From Rubellimicrobium rubrum (lineage in GTDB: Bacteria; Pseudomonadota; Alphaproteobacteria; Rhodobacterales; Rhodobacteraceae), in the NCBI RefSeq assembly GCF_006152115.1, contig NZ_VDFU01000010.1, forward strand, positions 81,679-145,678: a stretch of 64,000 nucleotides of DNA, read 5' to 3'. Both the position numbers and the translations under genes were made by a program. Each line of letters starts with the position of its first letter. The stretch's first letter is position 1. The notes beneath the pieces are model-generated. The model was given only the letters and a program-made list of their open reading frames with translations. It did no database searches and was not told the origin of the DNA. Below, piece after piece: positions 46,865 to 55,157 of this stretch.

Positions 46865-46993
46865 TCATCATGGGAGCGATGTCGAGAGAGGGCATCATGT
46901 TGCCTCCCTCGGGTGATTCGTTGCTGCAACAGGTGGCTAGCAACGCCCCGATACGGGCTTGATCGCAAGCCTAGGCTCGCCGAGTCTGCACTC

Positions 46994-47422
46994 ATGCTCG
47001 ACGCTCTCCAGCCCTGGCTTCCTCTGCTCGACGACGAGCCGCGCGCCGATCCGCCGGCCCGCAAGGCTCGGAGGCGGCCCGTTGCCATGCCGCAGGTAAC
47101 AGCCCCTGCCCCTCAACACCGAGCGGCGCGTCAGGCCTTCTTGGGTGTCGCCGCTGCCTGGGGCCTTACGGCGGCAGAAGCCCTGCGGCTTTTGGGCGAG
47201 CCCGTGAGCCACGAGGCCGAACGCTTGGAGCGGCTGGATGGCATCCTGGGTGCGCATCGCTCGCTGCGCCTGATCTCGCCCGAGCCCGCGCTCTATGGCG
47301 CGCGTCTGCGGCAGCCCGAGCCGGCCTTCGACGGCGCCTCGCTGCTGGAGGTCATGCTGCGGGACGGTCTGCCAGGCATCGCGCAGGTCAGAACTCACCT
47401 CGTAGCGCGGATCACGCGCTAG
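46994..47422 (+). CDS. MbcA/ParS/Xre-type antitoxin (DUF2384), apparently orphan
   Basis: A protein of up to 142 aa. The C-terminal half carries the toxin-binding domain seen in antitoxins of RES-type toxins: AAWGLTAAEALRLLGEPV, ERLDGILGAHRSLRLISPE, FDGASLLEVMLRDGLPGIAQ and VRTHLVARI. The N-terminal 45 residues are basic and disordered. The RES toxin that normally follows is missing; a VapBC pair lies convergently behind it. No ribosome site is clear at 46994; an ATG at 47087 behind GGAGG is an alternative. It begins about 130 bp after the CRISPR array. Confidence 0.7.
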   Translation: MLDALQPWLPLLDDEPRADPPARKARRRPVAMPQVTAPAPQHRAARQAFLGVAAAWGLTAAEALRLLGEPVSHEAERLERLDGILGAHRSLRLISPEPALYGARLRQPEPAFDGASLLEVMLRDGLPGIAQVRTHLVARITR

Positions 47423-47506
47423 TTCGGCTGTTCGGATCAGGCGGGGCTTCGGGTGGGGCCGCCCAGCCAGAGCATCACCCGAGCCGATGCAGCCTCTAGC
47501 CCGGCT

Positions 47507-47893
47507 CTACCGGATTAATTGAATCGCTACGCCAGCCTCCACCTTGCTCCAGGCTTGATCGGCCGTGAGAGCAGGAGCGCTAAGCTCCGCTGCAAGGGCG
47601 AGGCAAGCCCGGTCGCCCAAGGAGAGCCCGAGTGATCGCGTGGCTGGCCGCAGGTGCCCTGTGGCGTAGGCTTGTAGGGCCCTCAGTGGCCGGACGTCGA
47701 GGTTCAACCCGCCCAAAGCCTCCTCCACCTCTTCTGCGCTGAGGCCCCGCTCGCGCAGCTTGGTCACGACCTCAGCCAGGTTTACCGCCCCGATCACCGC
47801 CGAAGGCAGGGCTTCGGCAACGCGATCTGCTCCCGCTTCTCCGTTCAAGAGGCAGAGCAGCGCCGAGGAGTCCAGGACTACGGCCTTACTCAC
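47507..47893 (-). CDS. vapC: VapC-family PIN-domain toxin ribonuclease
   Basis: A 128-aa toxin that should cut tRNA or rRNA through a PIN active site. Acidic residues are visible in AVVLDSSALLCLL, VNLAEVVTKL, LSLGDRACLALA and LTADQAWS. The GTG start at 47893 overlaps the VapB stop by 8 bp (GTGAGTAA), the usual coupling; a longer frame upstream is not needed. Its antitoxin is directly upstream. Confidence 0.92.
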   Translation of the reverse strand: MSKAVVLDSSALLCLLNGEAGADRVAEALPSAVIGAVNLAEVVTKLRERGLSAEEVEEALGGLNLDVRPLRALQAYATGHLRPATRSLGLSLGDRACLALAAELSAPALTADQAWSKVEAGVAIQLIR

Positions 47894-48134
47894 GCTCAGC
47901 CTCGCGCCGGCGGTCCGCAATCAGCTCGTCGGCCAGCGACACGCCCTCGGGCACATGCCGCCGCAGGATGGCTTGGGCGTGTGCGATGGCTTTGGACAGC
48001 GACCGGACCCGCAGCTCGCCGTCCGCGACATTGACCAGCACGGTATCCCCGGTCGCTATCCCGAGCTCCCGTCGCATACTCGCCGGGATGATCAGCTTGC
48101 CACCCTCGATGATCCTGACCCGTTGTGGCTGCAT
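47886..48134 (-). CDS. vapB: VapB-family AbrB/MazE-type antitoxin
   Basis: An 82-aa swapped-hairpin DNA-binding antitoxin. The segment VRIIEGGKLIIPASMRRELG followed by IATGDTVLVNVADGELRV is the AbrB/SpoVT fold, and the charged C-terminal tail (LADELIADRRREAERE) is the toxin-neutralising part. The ATG at 48134 has a GGGGGGTGG ribosome site; an upstream in-frame start is less likely. It overlaps vapC. Confidence 0.9.
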   Translation of the reverse strand: MQPQRVRIIEGGKLIIPASMRRELGIATGDTVLVNVADGELRVRSLSKAIAHAQAILRRHVPEGVSLADELIADRRREAERE

Positions 48135-48515
48135 AGCCCACCCCCCTGCGTCGTACCTGAATGTCAAAGTCATACCCTTGTAGCTAAGTCGACAGCAACA
48201 AGCCTGAAGCTTGGATAGGATGAGCGAACGGCACTGAAGGTCAGCAGGTCAGATGTTGAGCAAGTCAGGACCAAGTAGGTCAAAGAGGATCTGCTCCCAT
48301 CAGTCGAAGTCGCTACATTGGTACTAGATAAGCCGGGCTGGCCATTCACTCCTACTCAGAAAACGACCGTATATCGAACGAAGCTGGCGAGGGTACATTT
48401 GACATCGCCTTTGTGTTCGATAACCCGTTTCGGTTGCAGTGCTCGATAAAGCGGTACAGAGTCACCTTTCTGCACGGCTCGGATGGAGCAGAGCGGCTGG
48501 GTTGGAGGGATCAGG
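48135..48515. other. Intergenic stretch before the second serine recombinase
   Basis: About 380 bp between the divergent vapB and recombinase genes. Apart from the inverted repeat at 48372-48422 I see no feature I can support. Confidence 0.4.
48372..48422. promoter_or_regulatory. Candidate recombinase-binding or operator site
   Basis: TATCGAAC (48372-48379) recurs inverted as GTTCGATA at 48415-48422, 35 bp apart, about 95 bp upstream of the serine recombinase ATG. Resolvase res sites are built of such short inverted subsites beside the resolvase gene. The match could be chance. Confidence 0.35.
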
Positions 48516-49154
48516 ATGTCAAACGTGCTCATCGGCTACATGCGGGTGTCCAAGGCGGACGGCAGCCAGACGGTGGACCTCCAGCGCGACGCCCTCCTGG
48601 CCGTGGGCGTGGAGGTAGGGCGTCTCTACGAGGATCTGGCCTCAGGGCGTCATGACGCCCGCCCCGGCCTGGCCGCTTGCCTCAAGGCGCTCCAGCCCGG
48701 CAACACGCTCGTGGTCTGGAAGCTGGACCGGCTCGGGCGCGACCTCAAGCACCTGGTCACCACCGTGGACGACCTCCGGACCCGGGGCGTGGGCTTCCGG
48801 GTCCTCACCGGGGCTGGCGCGCAGATCGACACCACCACTGCCAACGGGCGGCTGTTCTTTGGCGTCTTCGCCGCCTTTGCCGAGTTCGAGCGCGAACTCA
48901 TCGCCGAGCGCACGCGGGCGGGTCTGGCTGCCGCCCGGGCCCGGGGGCGCAAGGGCGGCCGGCCGCGCAAGATGGACCGGGCCACCCTGAAGGCCGCACA
49001 GGCGCTCCTCGCCAACACCGATGAGACCGCGCAGGCCATCGCCAAGCGCTTCGGCATCGGCACCGTGACGCTCTACACCTACCTGAACGGCGACGGCTCG
49101 CTGAAGGAGGCTGGAGCCAGGCTGATGGAAGCTGGGGAGAAAGGCCAGCAGTGA
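48516..49154 (+). CDS. Serine recombinase (Tn3-resolvase/Hin-like)
   Basis: A 212-aa recombinase. The catalytic Ser13 is in GYMRVSKADG; VWKLDRLGRDLKHL and FAEFERELIAERTRAGLAAA are conserved core motifs. A C-terminal helix-turn-helix (ETAQAIAKRFGIGTVTLYTY) reads the site. The ATG at 48516 follows GGAGGGATC. It is similar in layout to the recombinase at 24916 but clearly a different member. No Tn3 transposase is nearby, so it may be a leftover of a transposon or a stand-alone invertase. Confidence 0.9.
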   Translation: MSNVLIGYMRVSKADGSQTVDLQRDALLAVGVEVGRLYEDLASGRHDARPGLAACLKALQPGNTLVVWKLDRLGRDLKHLVTTVDDLRTRGVGFRVLTGAGAQIDTTTANGRLFFGVFAAFAEFERELIAERTRAGLAAARARGRKGGRPRKMDRATLKAAQALLANTDETAQAIAKRFGIGTVTLYTYLNGDGSLKEAGARLMEAGEKGQQ

Positions 49155-49230
49155 AGCAAGTCCGGCGGGTCCGATCCACCTTTGGAACGTGGAACCTAGG
49201 TCGAGATGAGGGCATGGGTGTTTCCGCGGA

Positions 49231-49620
49231 TCAAACAGAGCCGGCAGGAAGCATGGGGTACTGACTTGGAACAGCAGCGGCACATCGTTGGCGCTGGTGA
49301 CCGCCTCGTTGTGACCTACTTTGGCCAGACGGGGTCTCCGCGCTTCTTTTGTCTTGGTACATCCGCTCGTCTGCCAGGCGGAGAAGCTCGGAACTGGAGC
49401 GCACCTCATCCGGGAACACGGCAAAGCCGATGCTGGCAGAGATGTGAACGTCGGGATGGGGAGAGTTGATAGTGGCCACGGCCTTGCGAAGGCGCGCGGT
49501 CATCTCACAGCTGTCCTTTTCGGAGGACAGGTTGGGGATGAACAGGGCGAACTCATCGCCCCCAAGGCGGGCTAGAACGTCGGAGGCGCGGGCGACTACT
49601 CTGGTCTTGGTTGGGCCCAT
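49231..49620 (-). pseudogene. C-terminal fragment of a GGDEF diguanylate cyclase
   Basis: The active-site loop ARLGGDEFALFIP and the end of the domain (ISASIGFAVFPDE, LLRLADERMYQDKR) are intact. The first half of the domain, which holds the metal- and GTP-binding start, is missing upstream of 49620, where the sequence no longer resembles the family. At about 129 aa it cannot form a full GGDEF domain. It probably represents a truncated gene. Confidence 0.7.
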
Positions 49621-49646
49621 AGCTGGCCCTTGTGGGAGACGTATGC

Positions 49647-49940
49647 ATGCCCGGCGGGACCGATCTGTTCGACCAGCTGTCTGGCTACTGCGCCGTCTTT
49701 GTGGGCACTGACACCGACACAGGCGCTCTCACGGTGGTGTGGGTGCTGCCGGATGGGCGCATGCTTACCATGAACCGCACTCACTGCTTGGCACCGGGTC
49801 GCACGGCGCCAGGAGAGGCGATCACCACCTTTGGCTTGACCCAGTTCCGCCGCTTCTCGCCCCGGACCGCCCAAGATGCTTGGCACTACGCACTCAGACT
49901 GGCGCGCCAGATCGAGAACCACGAGTCGTGGGACCGGTGA
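49647..49940 (+). CDS. Hypothetical protein
   Basis: A 97-aa protein I do not recognise. It has a beta-rich first half (YCAVFVGTDTDTGALTVVWV, LPDGRMLTMN) and a helical C-terminus (TAQDAWHYALRLARQIENHE). There is no signal peptide or membrane segment. The ATG at 49647 follows GGGAG at good spacing; a GTG five codons upstream is an alternative. Confidence 0.5.
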   Translation: MPGGTDLFDQLSGYCAVFVGTDTDTGALTVVWVLPDGRMLTMNRTHCLAPGRTAPGEAITTFGLTQFRRFSPRTAQDAWHYALRLARQIENHESWDR

Positions 49941-50416
49941 AATCTGTCGTGCTGATGGCCGTCTGGTAGGCGTTCGTTTTTTGTATGGTGAGGCTGTTTC
50001 CTTCAGTGACAAAGGACAGCATCCTGATGCCAGTGCCACGCTGATCAGAGCAGCCTAGTGCTTCATCAAGCAACCCAGGTCCAGGGTGTGCGTTGGTCTG
50101 ACACGATCTGCCAGCCTGCGCCGATCCGTTTGTGATGCGCAGGTCTCCACGCCAGATACCGAGGGGGCGTCTGCGGCGGTGTTACGTGCTCCCGAGTGGC
50201 CGCCTTGGACATCCATCAAGGTACATGTGACACCGTCCGGGGGCGCGGCGGCCGCGAAGCCCCCACCAGACTGAGTTTCACACCTGAACACAGAAGGCCC
50301 GGGCACTCGCGACCCCTGGCACTGTCGTTTGGGAGGAGAGATTGGTCTCTGCTACGTCTCCCGTAATCCGTGTGAGCACGGACGGGCTGGCCGCCGTTCA
50401 CCCATCCAAGCCAACG
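49941..50416. other. Intergenic region of about 475 bp holding a structured repeat
   Basis: No gene is supported between the small hypothetical protein and the convergent GAF kinase. The middle holds the second copy of the dispersed repeat (50090-50300). The open frame across it on the minus strand is likely a by-product. Confidence 0.5.
50090..50300 (-). repeat. Dispersed structured repeat, copy 2 (partner at 6240-6455)
   Basis: Read on the minus strand this matches 6240-6455. Conserved parts: the GGGGGC hairpin (50239-50244 with 50259-50264, again a 14-nt loop); the ACGCC/GGCGT pair, where the other copy has GGTGT, keeping the pairing through a G-U; and the two competing partners of CTGCG (50171-50175 upstream and 50115-50121 downstream, plus-strand coordinates). 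No same-strand gene lies immediately downstream. Confidence 0.6.
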
Positions 50417-51637
50417 TCAGTCGTGACGCGCAGGCAGGGTCAGCGTGAATGTCGTGCCTTCGGCTTCCGAGGACTCGACGTCCAGCGTGCCCCCGTGCGC
50501 CCGCGCGATCTCACAGGCGATGTAGAGGCCGAGCCCGAGGCCCTGGAGGTTCGCCCGGTCGTCGCCGCGCACGAAAGGCAGAAACAGCGAGGGCCGTACC
50601 TCCTCGGGAATAGGCGGGCCTTGGTTGGTCACGGAAAGGCGCAGCACGCCGTCACCGTCGCTGGCCTCCACACGGATGGGGGCTCCCGCGGCGCCATGCG
50701 TGACGGCGTTGCTCAGAAGGTTGGACAGGAGCTGCCCTAGTCGCTGGGGATCAGCCCGGATAGGCTGCGGCAGGTCGAGCGCAAGCGTGATTGGCTGCGC
50801 CGCGACCTGCTCGATTTCCCGCACAACCGCGCGGAACACCGTCCCCAGGTCCACAGGACCAGGCGCCAGCACCTCGATGCCTACCCCGAGGCGCCCGCGG
50901 GCGAAGTCCATGAGGTTGGTGACAATCTGGCCCGCGCGGGCGAGCGCCCGCTGCATCTCAGGGATGAGAAACGCCGTTTGGTCCGATGGAGAGCCCCGCG
51001 ACAGCAGCGCCAGTCCGGCCGAGACGGCGGCAATGGGGTTGCGCAGGTCGTGGCCCACAACGGCGATGAACTCCTCCCGTAGCCGGCCCACATCGCGCTC
51101 CGTGGCGAGCGCGATGCGCCCTGCCTCCAGCTCGTCCTGGCGATCAAGCTCCAAGGCGAGGAGCTGGGCGAACAGGCCAAAGGTCGCCAGAGTCTCGTGT
51201 GGCAGGGGACGTGCCACGGGGTCAATGGCGCAGAGCGTACCCCAGAACTCGCCCCCCGAGCGGATGATCGGCACCGACAGGTAGCTCTTGAAGCCGTAGC
51301 GGCGCGGCGTGTGGTGGTTCCGGTAGACCTCGCTTGCGTCCACGTCGGGGATGGCGATGGTCTCGCGGCAGGCGCGCACCTCGTGGCAGATGGTCGACTC
51401 CACCTCCAGTTCGTCGCCAGGGGTGAGGCCGAAGTCCAGATGGTCGAGCGAGGCGCAGGTGATCCACCTCCCGTCCGTTACGCGGGCGATGGCAGTGAAG
51501 CCCATGCCGGTCATCCGACGGCAAAGGTCCAGGATGAGCGGCACCTCGCGGATCGCACCGATCTGTCGAACGTCTTGGTGGTGCGAGTCGTCGGGGTCGA
51601 GCATGTGGTCTGGTGCGAAGGAGTGCCGGGGCGTCAT
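50417..51637 (-). CDS. GAF-domain sensor histidine kinase
   Basis: A 406-aa soluble kinase. The GAF domain (about 25-180) includes ALDLC-type LILDLCRRMTGMGFTAIARV, SYLSVPIIRSGGEFWGTLCA and IDPVARPL. The H-box is EEFIAVVGHDLRNPIAAVSA, of the classic HisKA type, unlike the HWE kinases nearby. HATPase motifs are LLSNLLSNAVTHGAAG and LQGLGLGLYIACEIARAHGG. GAAGGGAAC precedes the ATG. No receiver is adjacent. The GAF lacks an obvious bilin Cys; its ligand is unknown. Confidence 0.9.
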   Translation of the reverse strand: MTPRHSFAPDHMLDPDDSHHQDVRQIGAIREVPLILDLCRRMTGMGFTAIARVTDGRWITCASLDHLDFGLTPGDELEVESTICHEVRACRETIAIPDVDASEVYRNHHTPRRYGFKSYLSVPIIRSGGEFWGTLCAIDPVARPLPHETLATFGLFAQLLALELDRQDELEAGRIALATERDVGRLREEFIAVVGHDLRNPIAAVSAGLALLSRGSPSDQTAFLIPEMQRALARAGQIVTNLMDFARGRLGVGIEVLAPGPVDLGTVFRAVVREIEQVAAQPITLALDLPQPIRADPQRLGQLLSNLLSNAVTHGAAGAPIRVEASDGDGVLRLSVTNQGPPIPEEVRPSLFLPFVRGDDRANLQGLGLGLYIACEIARAHGGTLDVESSEAEGTTFTLTLPARHD

Positions 51638-51986
51638 GTTCCCTTCGCGCAGCTATGCACAATGCGACCGGATCGCGCAAATGCTGCGTCTTGCGGGCCT
51701 GCTCTCGACTTCGCGGGACCGAGCATCTCGCGACTATCCTGGGGCAGGAGCGTCGCCCAAGACCCGAGCCGCATCAGACGGCTCCGGTCGTGCGCACCGA
51801 GATGCTGGGCTGTCGGAGGCGGCGCAGGGGTGCCCAGGGCGGCTGCGCCTTCATTAAGGCCTCAGCCAAGACTCCCGCACGGCAATGAAGCGGACCGTGA
51901 CTGCGTAGCGGTCTTCACTCAGACGTTCGGCCGTTGTCCCAGTACAGGGCTGCGTTGGGGTGCGTCGGCCGGAGCGCCAAGGGTGC
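51638..51986. other. Intergenic stretch, no supported feature
   Basis: About 350 bp between two minus-strand genes (the RTX protein gene ends here, the GAF kinase gene starts here... in transcription order RTX lies downstream of nothing recognisable). No gene, repeat or hairpin stands out. Confidence 0.35.
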
Positions 51987-53021
51987 TCACATGACAAAGA
52001 TGTCGCTAGCCTCCAAGGCCGGTTGCGCATCCAACACTGCAAAGGTCCGCGCGCCCGCCTGTCCCGTGCCGTCAGGGTCGTAGCGCAGCACGCCTGTGTC
52101 AGTCTCGTAAAGGATGCGATCGGAAGCGTCGTGCGCCCGGCCCGAGGCGTTGGCGTAGAAGGCGCGCCCGGCTAGCGGGCCGCTGTCAAGCGCCTTGAAA
52201 TCGGCGTTGTCGAGGCGGATGCGGTCAGACGCGCCCCAGTCGGTGATGCGGTCGCGGTGAGTGGAGCCGGGCGCCTCGCGAAAGACAAAGCTGTCTCCGC
52301 CCGCGCCGCCGGTGAGCGTGTCTTGGCCAGTGCCGCCCAGCATTCGATCCGAGCCTGATCCGCCAATGAGGCGGTCGTTGCCCGCCTCGCCCCTGAGCGC
52401 GCCCTCGAGGCGCCCGCCCCGCCCGTCGTAGCGGTCCGCGCCCCCGCCCAGCAGAACGTCGCCGACGATCAGGCCCGAGTTGGCCACCGTCGTGACGCCA
52501 GCCGTGAGGTCGAGAACGGCGACCTCGGTTGTGCGGATCGTGCCCGAGTTGTTGAGCCGGAAGGTCGTAGCAAAGCCGGTCAGGTAGATGCCAAGCCCAC
52601 CCTTGATGAGCCCGGAATTCATGAAGTTACTCGTTGAGGGGTCCTCATCAACAAGATCGTCCATCTGAAGCCGGACAACGGCGGAAGACGGATTGAGGCA
52701 CTCGATGACTCCGTCGTTTTCGACGCCAAAGGCGTCGCCGATGAGGTCAAGGGCTAACCCTTCTAGACCCGTGATGCGACCTGTGTCTTCCACCTCAACG
52801 GTGCTGCGCACGACATCGCTGGCAATCATCCCACCCGATCCGACCAAAGTGCCATGCACGATGGCCCGCTGGCCTCCCCACGACTGTGCGCCAACGGCGA
52901 ACCCCATGCTGGCGGCGATCGTCACGCTTGCGCTCACGAACAAGCTGTCCGTCGCGTCCAGAAGGTGGCCGTATTGACCCGGGAAGACAGAAGAGTTCGA
53001 CAATGGGATGTCCCAAGCCAT
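51987..53021 (-). CDS. RTX-type calcium-binding protein, probable type I secretion substrate
   Basis: A 344-aa protein. After a beta-rich, Ser/Thr/Gly-rich half (residues 1-190) come glycine-rich nonapeptide repeats (GEAGNDRLIGGSGSDRMLGG, TGQDTLTGGAGGDSFVF) that bind calcium in the RTX fold. The C-terminus (ITDWGASDRIRLDN ... DIFVM) resembles the uncleaved secretion signal of type I substrates. There is no N-terminal signal peptide, as expected. GGAG precedes the ATG. No ABC secretion genes are in the window. No enzymatic domain is visible, so it may be a surface or matrix protein. Confidence 0.82.
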   Translation of the reverse strand: MAWDIPLSNSSVFPGQYGHLLDATDSLFVSASVTIAASMGFAVGAQSWGGQRAIVHGTLVGSGGMIASDVVRSTVEVEDTGRITGLEGLALDLIGDAFGVENDGVIECLNPSSAVVRLQMDDLVDEDPSTSNFMNSGLIKGGLGIYLTGFATTFRLNNSGTIRTTEVAVLDLTAGVTTVANSGLIVGDVLLGGGADRYDGRGGRLEGALRGEAGNDRLIGGSGSDRMLGGTGQDTLTGGAGGDSFVFREAPGSTHRDRITDWGASDRIRLDNADFKALDSGPLAGRAFYANASGRAHDASDRILYETDTGVLRYDPDGTGQAGARTFAVLDAQPALEASDIFVM

Positions 53022-53196
53022 GTTCTCCGCTTTCTTGCTAAGGATGCTGCGTCGATGGCGCGTCGGGGACGCTGGGGCAGACTAGCAGGCCGGGCGCCGC
53101 AGTCACGCGCCATTACAGCAGGGTCTGGGTTCGCGATTTGCTGGTTTGCGCAAATGGTAGCCAGACCGTGCTCGTGCGAGAAGGGAAAGCCAACCT

Positions 53197-53610
53197 GTGC
53201 TCCCCAATGCGCTCAGGTCCGAGGCGGAAGCCGTGTTGGACGCCTTTGCCAGCCTGCCACCCGATCCGTATGGCGCCATCTTCGGCTTCTTCGACGGCCA
53301 CGGCTGGAACATGGCCTTTGATCACCAGGCGCAGCGCCTGAACGGCATCTACGACTTCGCCGATTCCGGCTTGGCCCCGCTTCACCAGGAGTTCGTCTAC
53401 TCCAGCTTCAACTCGACCGACCTGACGGCCCGGATCATCGCTGCCTACGAGGTCGAGTCCGGTCACCCCATCGATCGCCAGCGCGTCGACATCCTGACGG
53501 GCGCTCACCACTTGTGGGAACTGGCCGAAGAAGCCGACAGCTCAGCCCATATCGAGATAATGATTGAGAACGTCCGTCAATGGCAGGCGCATCGTCTGAG
53601 ATCAAACTGA
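53197..53610 (+). pseudogene. C-lobe remnant of an aminoglycoside-phosphotransferase-like kinase
   Basis: A 137-aa open frame from a GTG. GFFDGHGWNMAFDHQ has the D-x-H-x2-N spacing of the APH catalytic loop, and LNGIYDFADSGLAP matches the metal-binding IDF-x-D segment. The later helices (IIAAYEVESGHPIDRQRVD) also fit. The N-lobe with the ATP-binding loop is missing, and an in-frame stop lies at 53158-53160. It is either a 5'-truncated gene or a minimal homologue of unknown activity. Confidence 0.5.
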
Positions 53611-53920
53611 CCTGACGCGCCTATTGCCAGAGCAGGACAATCGCAGACAAGACGTAGGCAGCCGGGAAAATCTTGGCACATCAGTCCCGAACCAGCTCGC
53701 GATCCGGCGCCAGTTCTGGAGGCGGGTGACAGTGTCCGCGATGCAGTGGCGCTGGCGATTAGGAACCGGATCACGGCAGACCCGCCACAGGTAGGGAAGA
53801 CCTAAGGGGGGCTGCCTGTAGAGGCGGTCGACGTGCAGGCTCCAGAACTGCAAGCTGCACCCCACGACATCGGCGCCTAGAGCAGTTTGGGCCTGAACGA
53901 TGCGAGGGAGGGATTGTGTC

Positions 53921-54103
53921 ATGGTTCTCGGCCACCTGTTGGTCGGCCTGCTCGCTGCCTCTGTCGGGACTGCCCTCGACGTGCTGGTCACGGGCTTAAG
54001 CTGGGGCACGATCGGCTACTATGTCCTGAGCGGCAATCTGGGCCTACTGCTGAGCGCTGCGTTGTCCTACATGGTGGACGTCTTAGGCCCGGTGGACCGC
54101 TGA
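53921..54103 (+). CDS. Small two-helix membrane protein
   Basis: A 60-aa protein with two hydrophobic stretches (VLGHLLVGLLAASVGTALDV, and IGYYVLSGNLGLLLSAALSY). GGGAGGG lies upstream of the ATG at 53921; an ATG seven codons earlier is also possible. I do not recognise a family. Small membrane proteins of this size may be real, but the evidence is only length, hydrophobicity and ribosome site. Confidence 0.4.
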   Translation: MVLGHLLVGLLAASVGTALDVLVTGLSWGTIGYYVLSGNLGLLLSAALSYMVDVLGPVDR

Positions 54104-54164
54104 GGTGTCCGTGTCAATCAGGTACCGCGTTGAAGGCTCAACCGCGACATTGCCAGCGGGCCAG

Positions 54165-54311
54165 ACCCATTTGGCGATCCGCGACCGAAGTCCACCGCCG
54201 CCATCTTTGTACCGTAGTTGGGTTGATCCCGTAGCGCCGGGCCAGAGCCCTTACGCTTTCTTCATTCCGTTGGTGCGCTCGAGGGATCACCGCCGTCCTA
54301 TGGGCGCTGCC
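54165..54311 (-). pseudogene. N-terminal remnant of an IS481-family transposase
   Basis: The minus strand reads RNEESVRALARRYGINPTTV followed by QRWRRWTSVADRQMG, the characteristic N-terminal helix-turn-helix of IS481 transposases. Similarity ends right after this segment, so the integrase core is missing. The start of the gene is also not recognisable. Confidence 0.65.
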
Positions 54312-54435
54312 GGCAAAGAACCTGACGAGACAACCAGAATAACGTTGCGTCAGAAGACTCCACCGTGCATGGCCAGCGTGGTGAATGAGTAGGTGCGGCA
54401 GCACCGTTGTTTCCTGGTGGTGATGTTTCGTGACA

Positions 54436-54720
54436 ATGCTTCTGCACAATTCGTTCAGTCAGGCCCATCTTGAGGATCTCAGGGCCCGCTTGACGGCTCA
54501 GCTCGCGTCTCGCAGCTGCGAGTTGCTTGACCGGGACGATGCTCGGATAGAGCGCCTGGTCGATGTGGTGCGCGCCATGGACGACGGCAGCCTCACCTCA
54601 GGGCAGGTGCTGGCGGTCTTTGCGGACAATCGTGTGCCAGGCTTCAGCTTCGGGCGCTGGCTCGTCGATATGGTCGACGAGGGTGTCTACCTTGACACGG
54701 TCTACGATGAAGCGGCCTGA
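54436..54720 (+). CDS. Hypothetical protein
   Basis: A 94-aa protein I do not recognise. It appears helical and acidic (LEDLRARLTAQLASRSCELL, IERLVDVVRAMDDGSL, GFSFGRWLVDMVDEGVYLDT). The SLTSGQVLAVFADNR part could be an EF-hand-like or SAM-like helix pair, but no signature is clear. A GTG two codons upstream is an alternative start. There are no membrane segments. Confidence 0.5.
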   Translation: MLLHNSFSQAHLEDLRARLTAQLASRSCELLDRDDARIERLVDVVRAMDDGSLTSGQVLAVFADNRVPGFSFGRWLVDMVDEGVYLDTVYDEAA

Positions 54721-55157
54721 GCGGGACGGCCGTTCCCGTCAGAGGCCCGGTCCGGCTTGAGCCAAACCAGGATGCGTGGGTGTTCAGCACATATTACTGG
54801 AGCCAACAGCCGGCCTGCTGCGACCTTATGGGAAGCAGAGGGCCGATCGGCACGGCTGATGTCGAACGGGTCCTGAGATGATTGCGCTTGAGAGCAGCAA
54901 GAGCGGACCAAGCTTGGCCAAGCGGCGGGGCGGGCCGGTGTGGAACATAAGCCGTGCCCATGCCTTTTTCTCAGGCTGTGGCGCACGGAAGGGCTCCGGC
55001 CGTCCGGTCGTTGGATCTGGCTGAACAAGGCTGCCGCGGCCCCATGAGGGGCGGCACGCTCACGGCCGGTCGTGATCGATAGGCCGAGGTGACTGGGGGC
55101 TGCCTTCACCGCTGAGCTAAAGGTTGTCACCCAACCCCCATGGAACGAGAGGCTTGC
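54721..55157. other. Intergenic stretch before the HWE kinase
   Basis: About 435 bp without a supported gene. A short TAGCTCAGCGGTGA-like motif on the minus strand near 55110 recalls a tRNA D-arm but no tRNA can be folded. The promoter of the kinase should lie here. Confidence 0.4.

Noticed and set aside
50055..50306. Minus-strand open frame over the dispersed repeat
   Set aside because: Although a short stretch changes only at third positions relative to the other copy, the other copy has a stop soon after and no family match; structure explains the conservation better.
55095..55145. tRNA-like D-arm motif (TAGCTCAGCGGTGA on the minus strand)
   Set aside because: No acceptor stem, anticodon arm or TTC loop can be placed around it.
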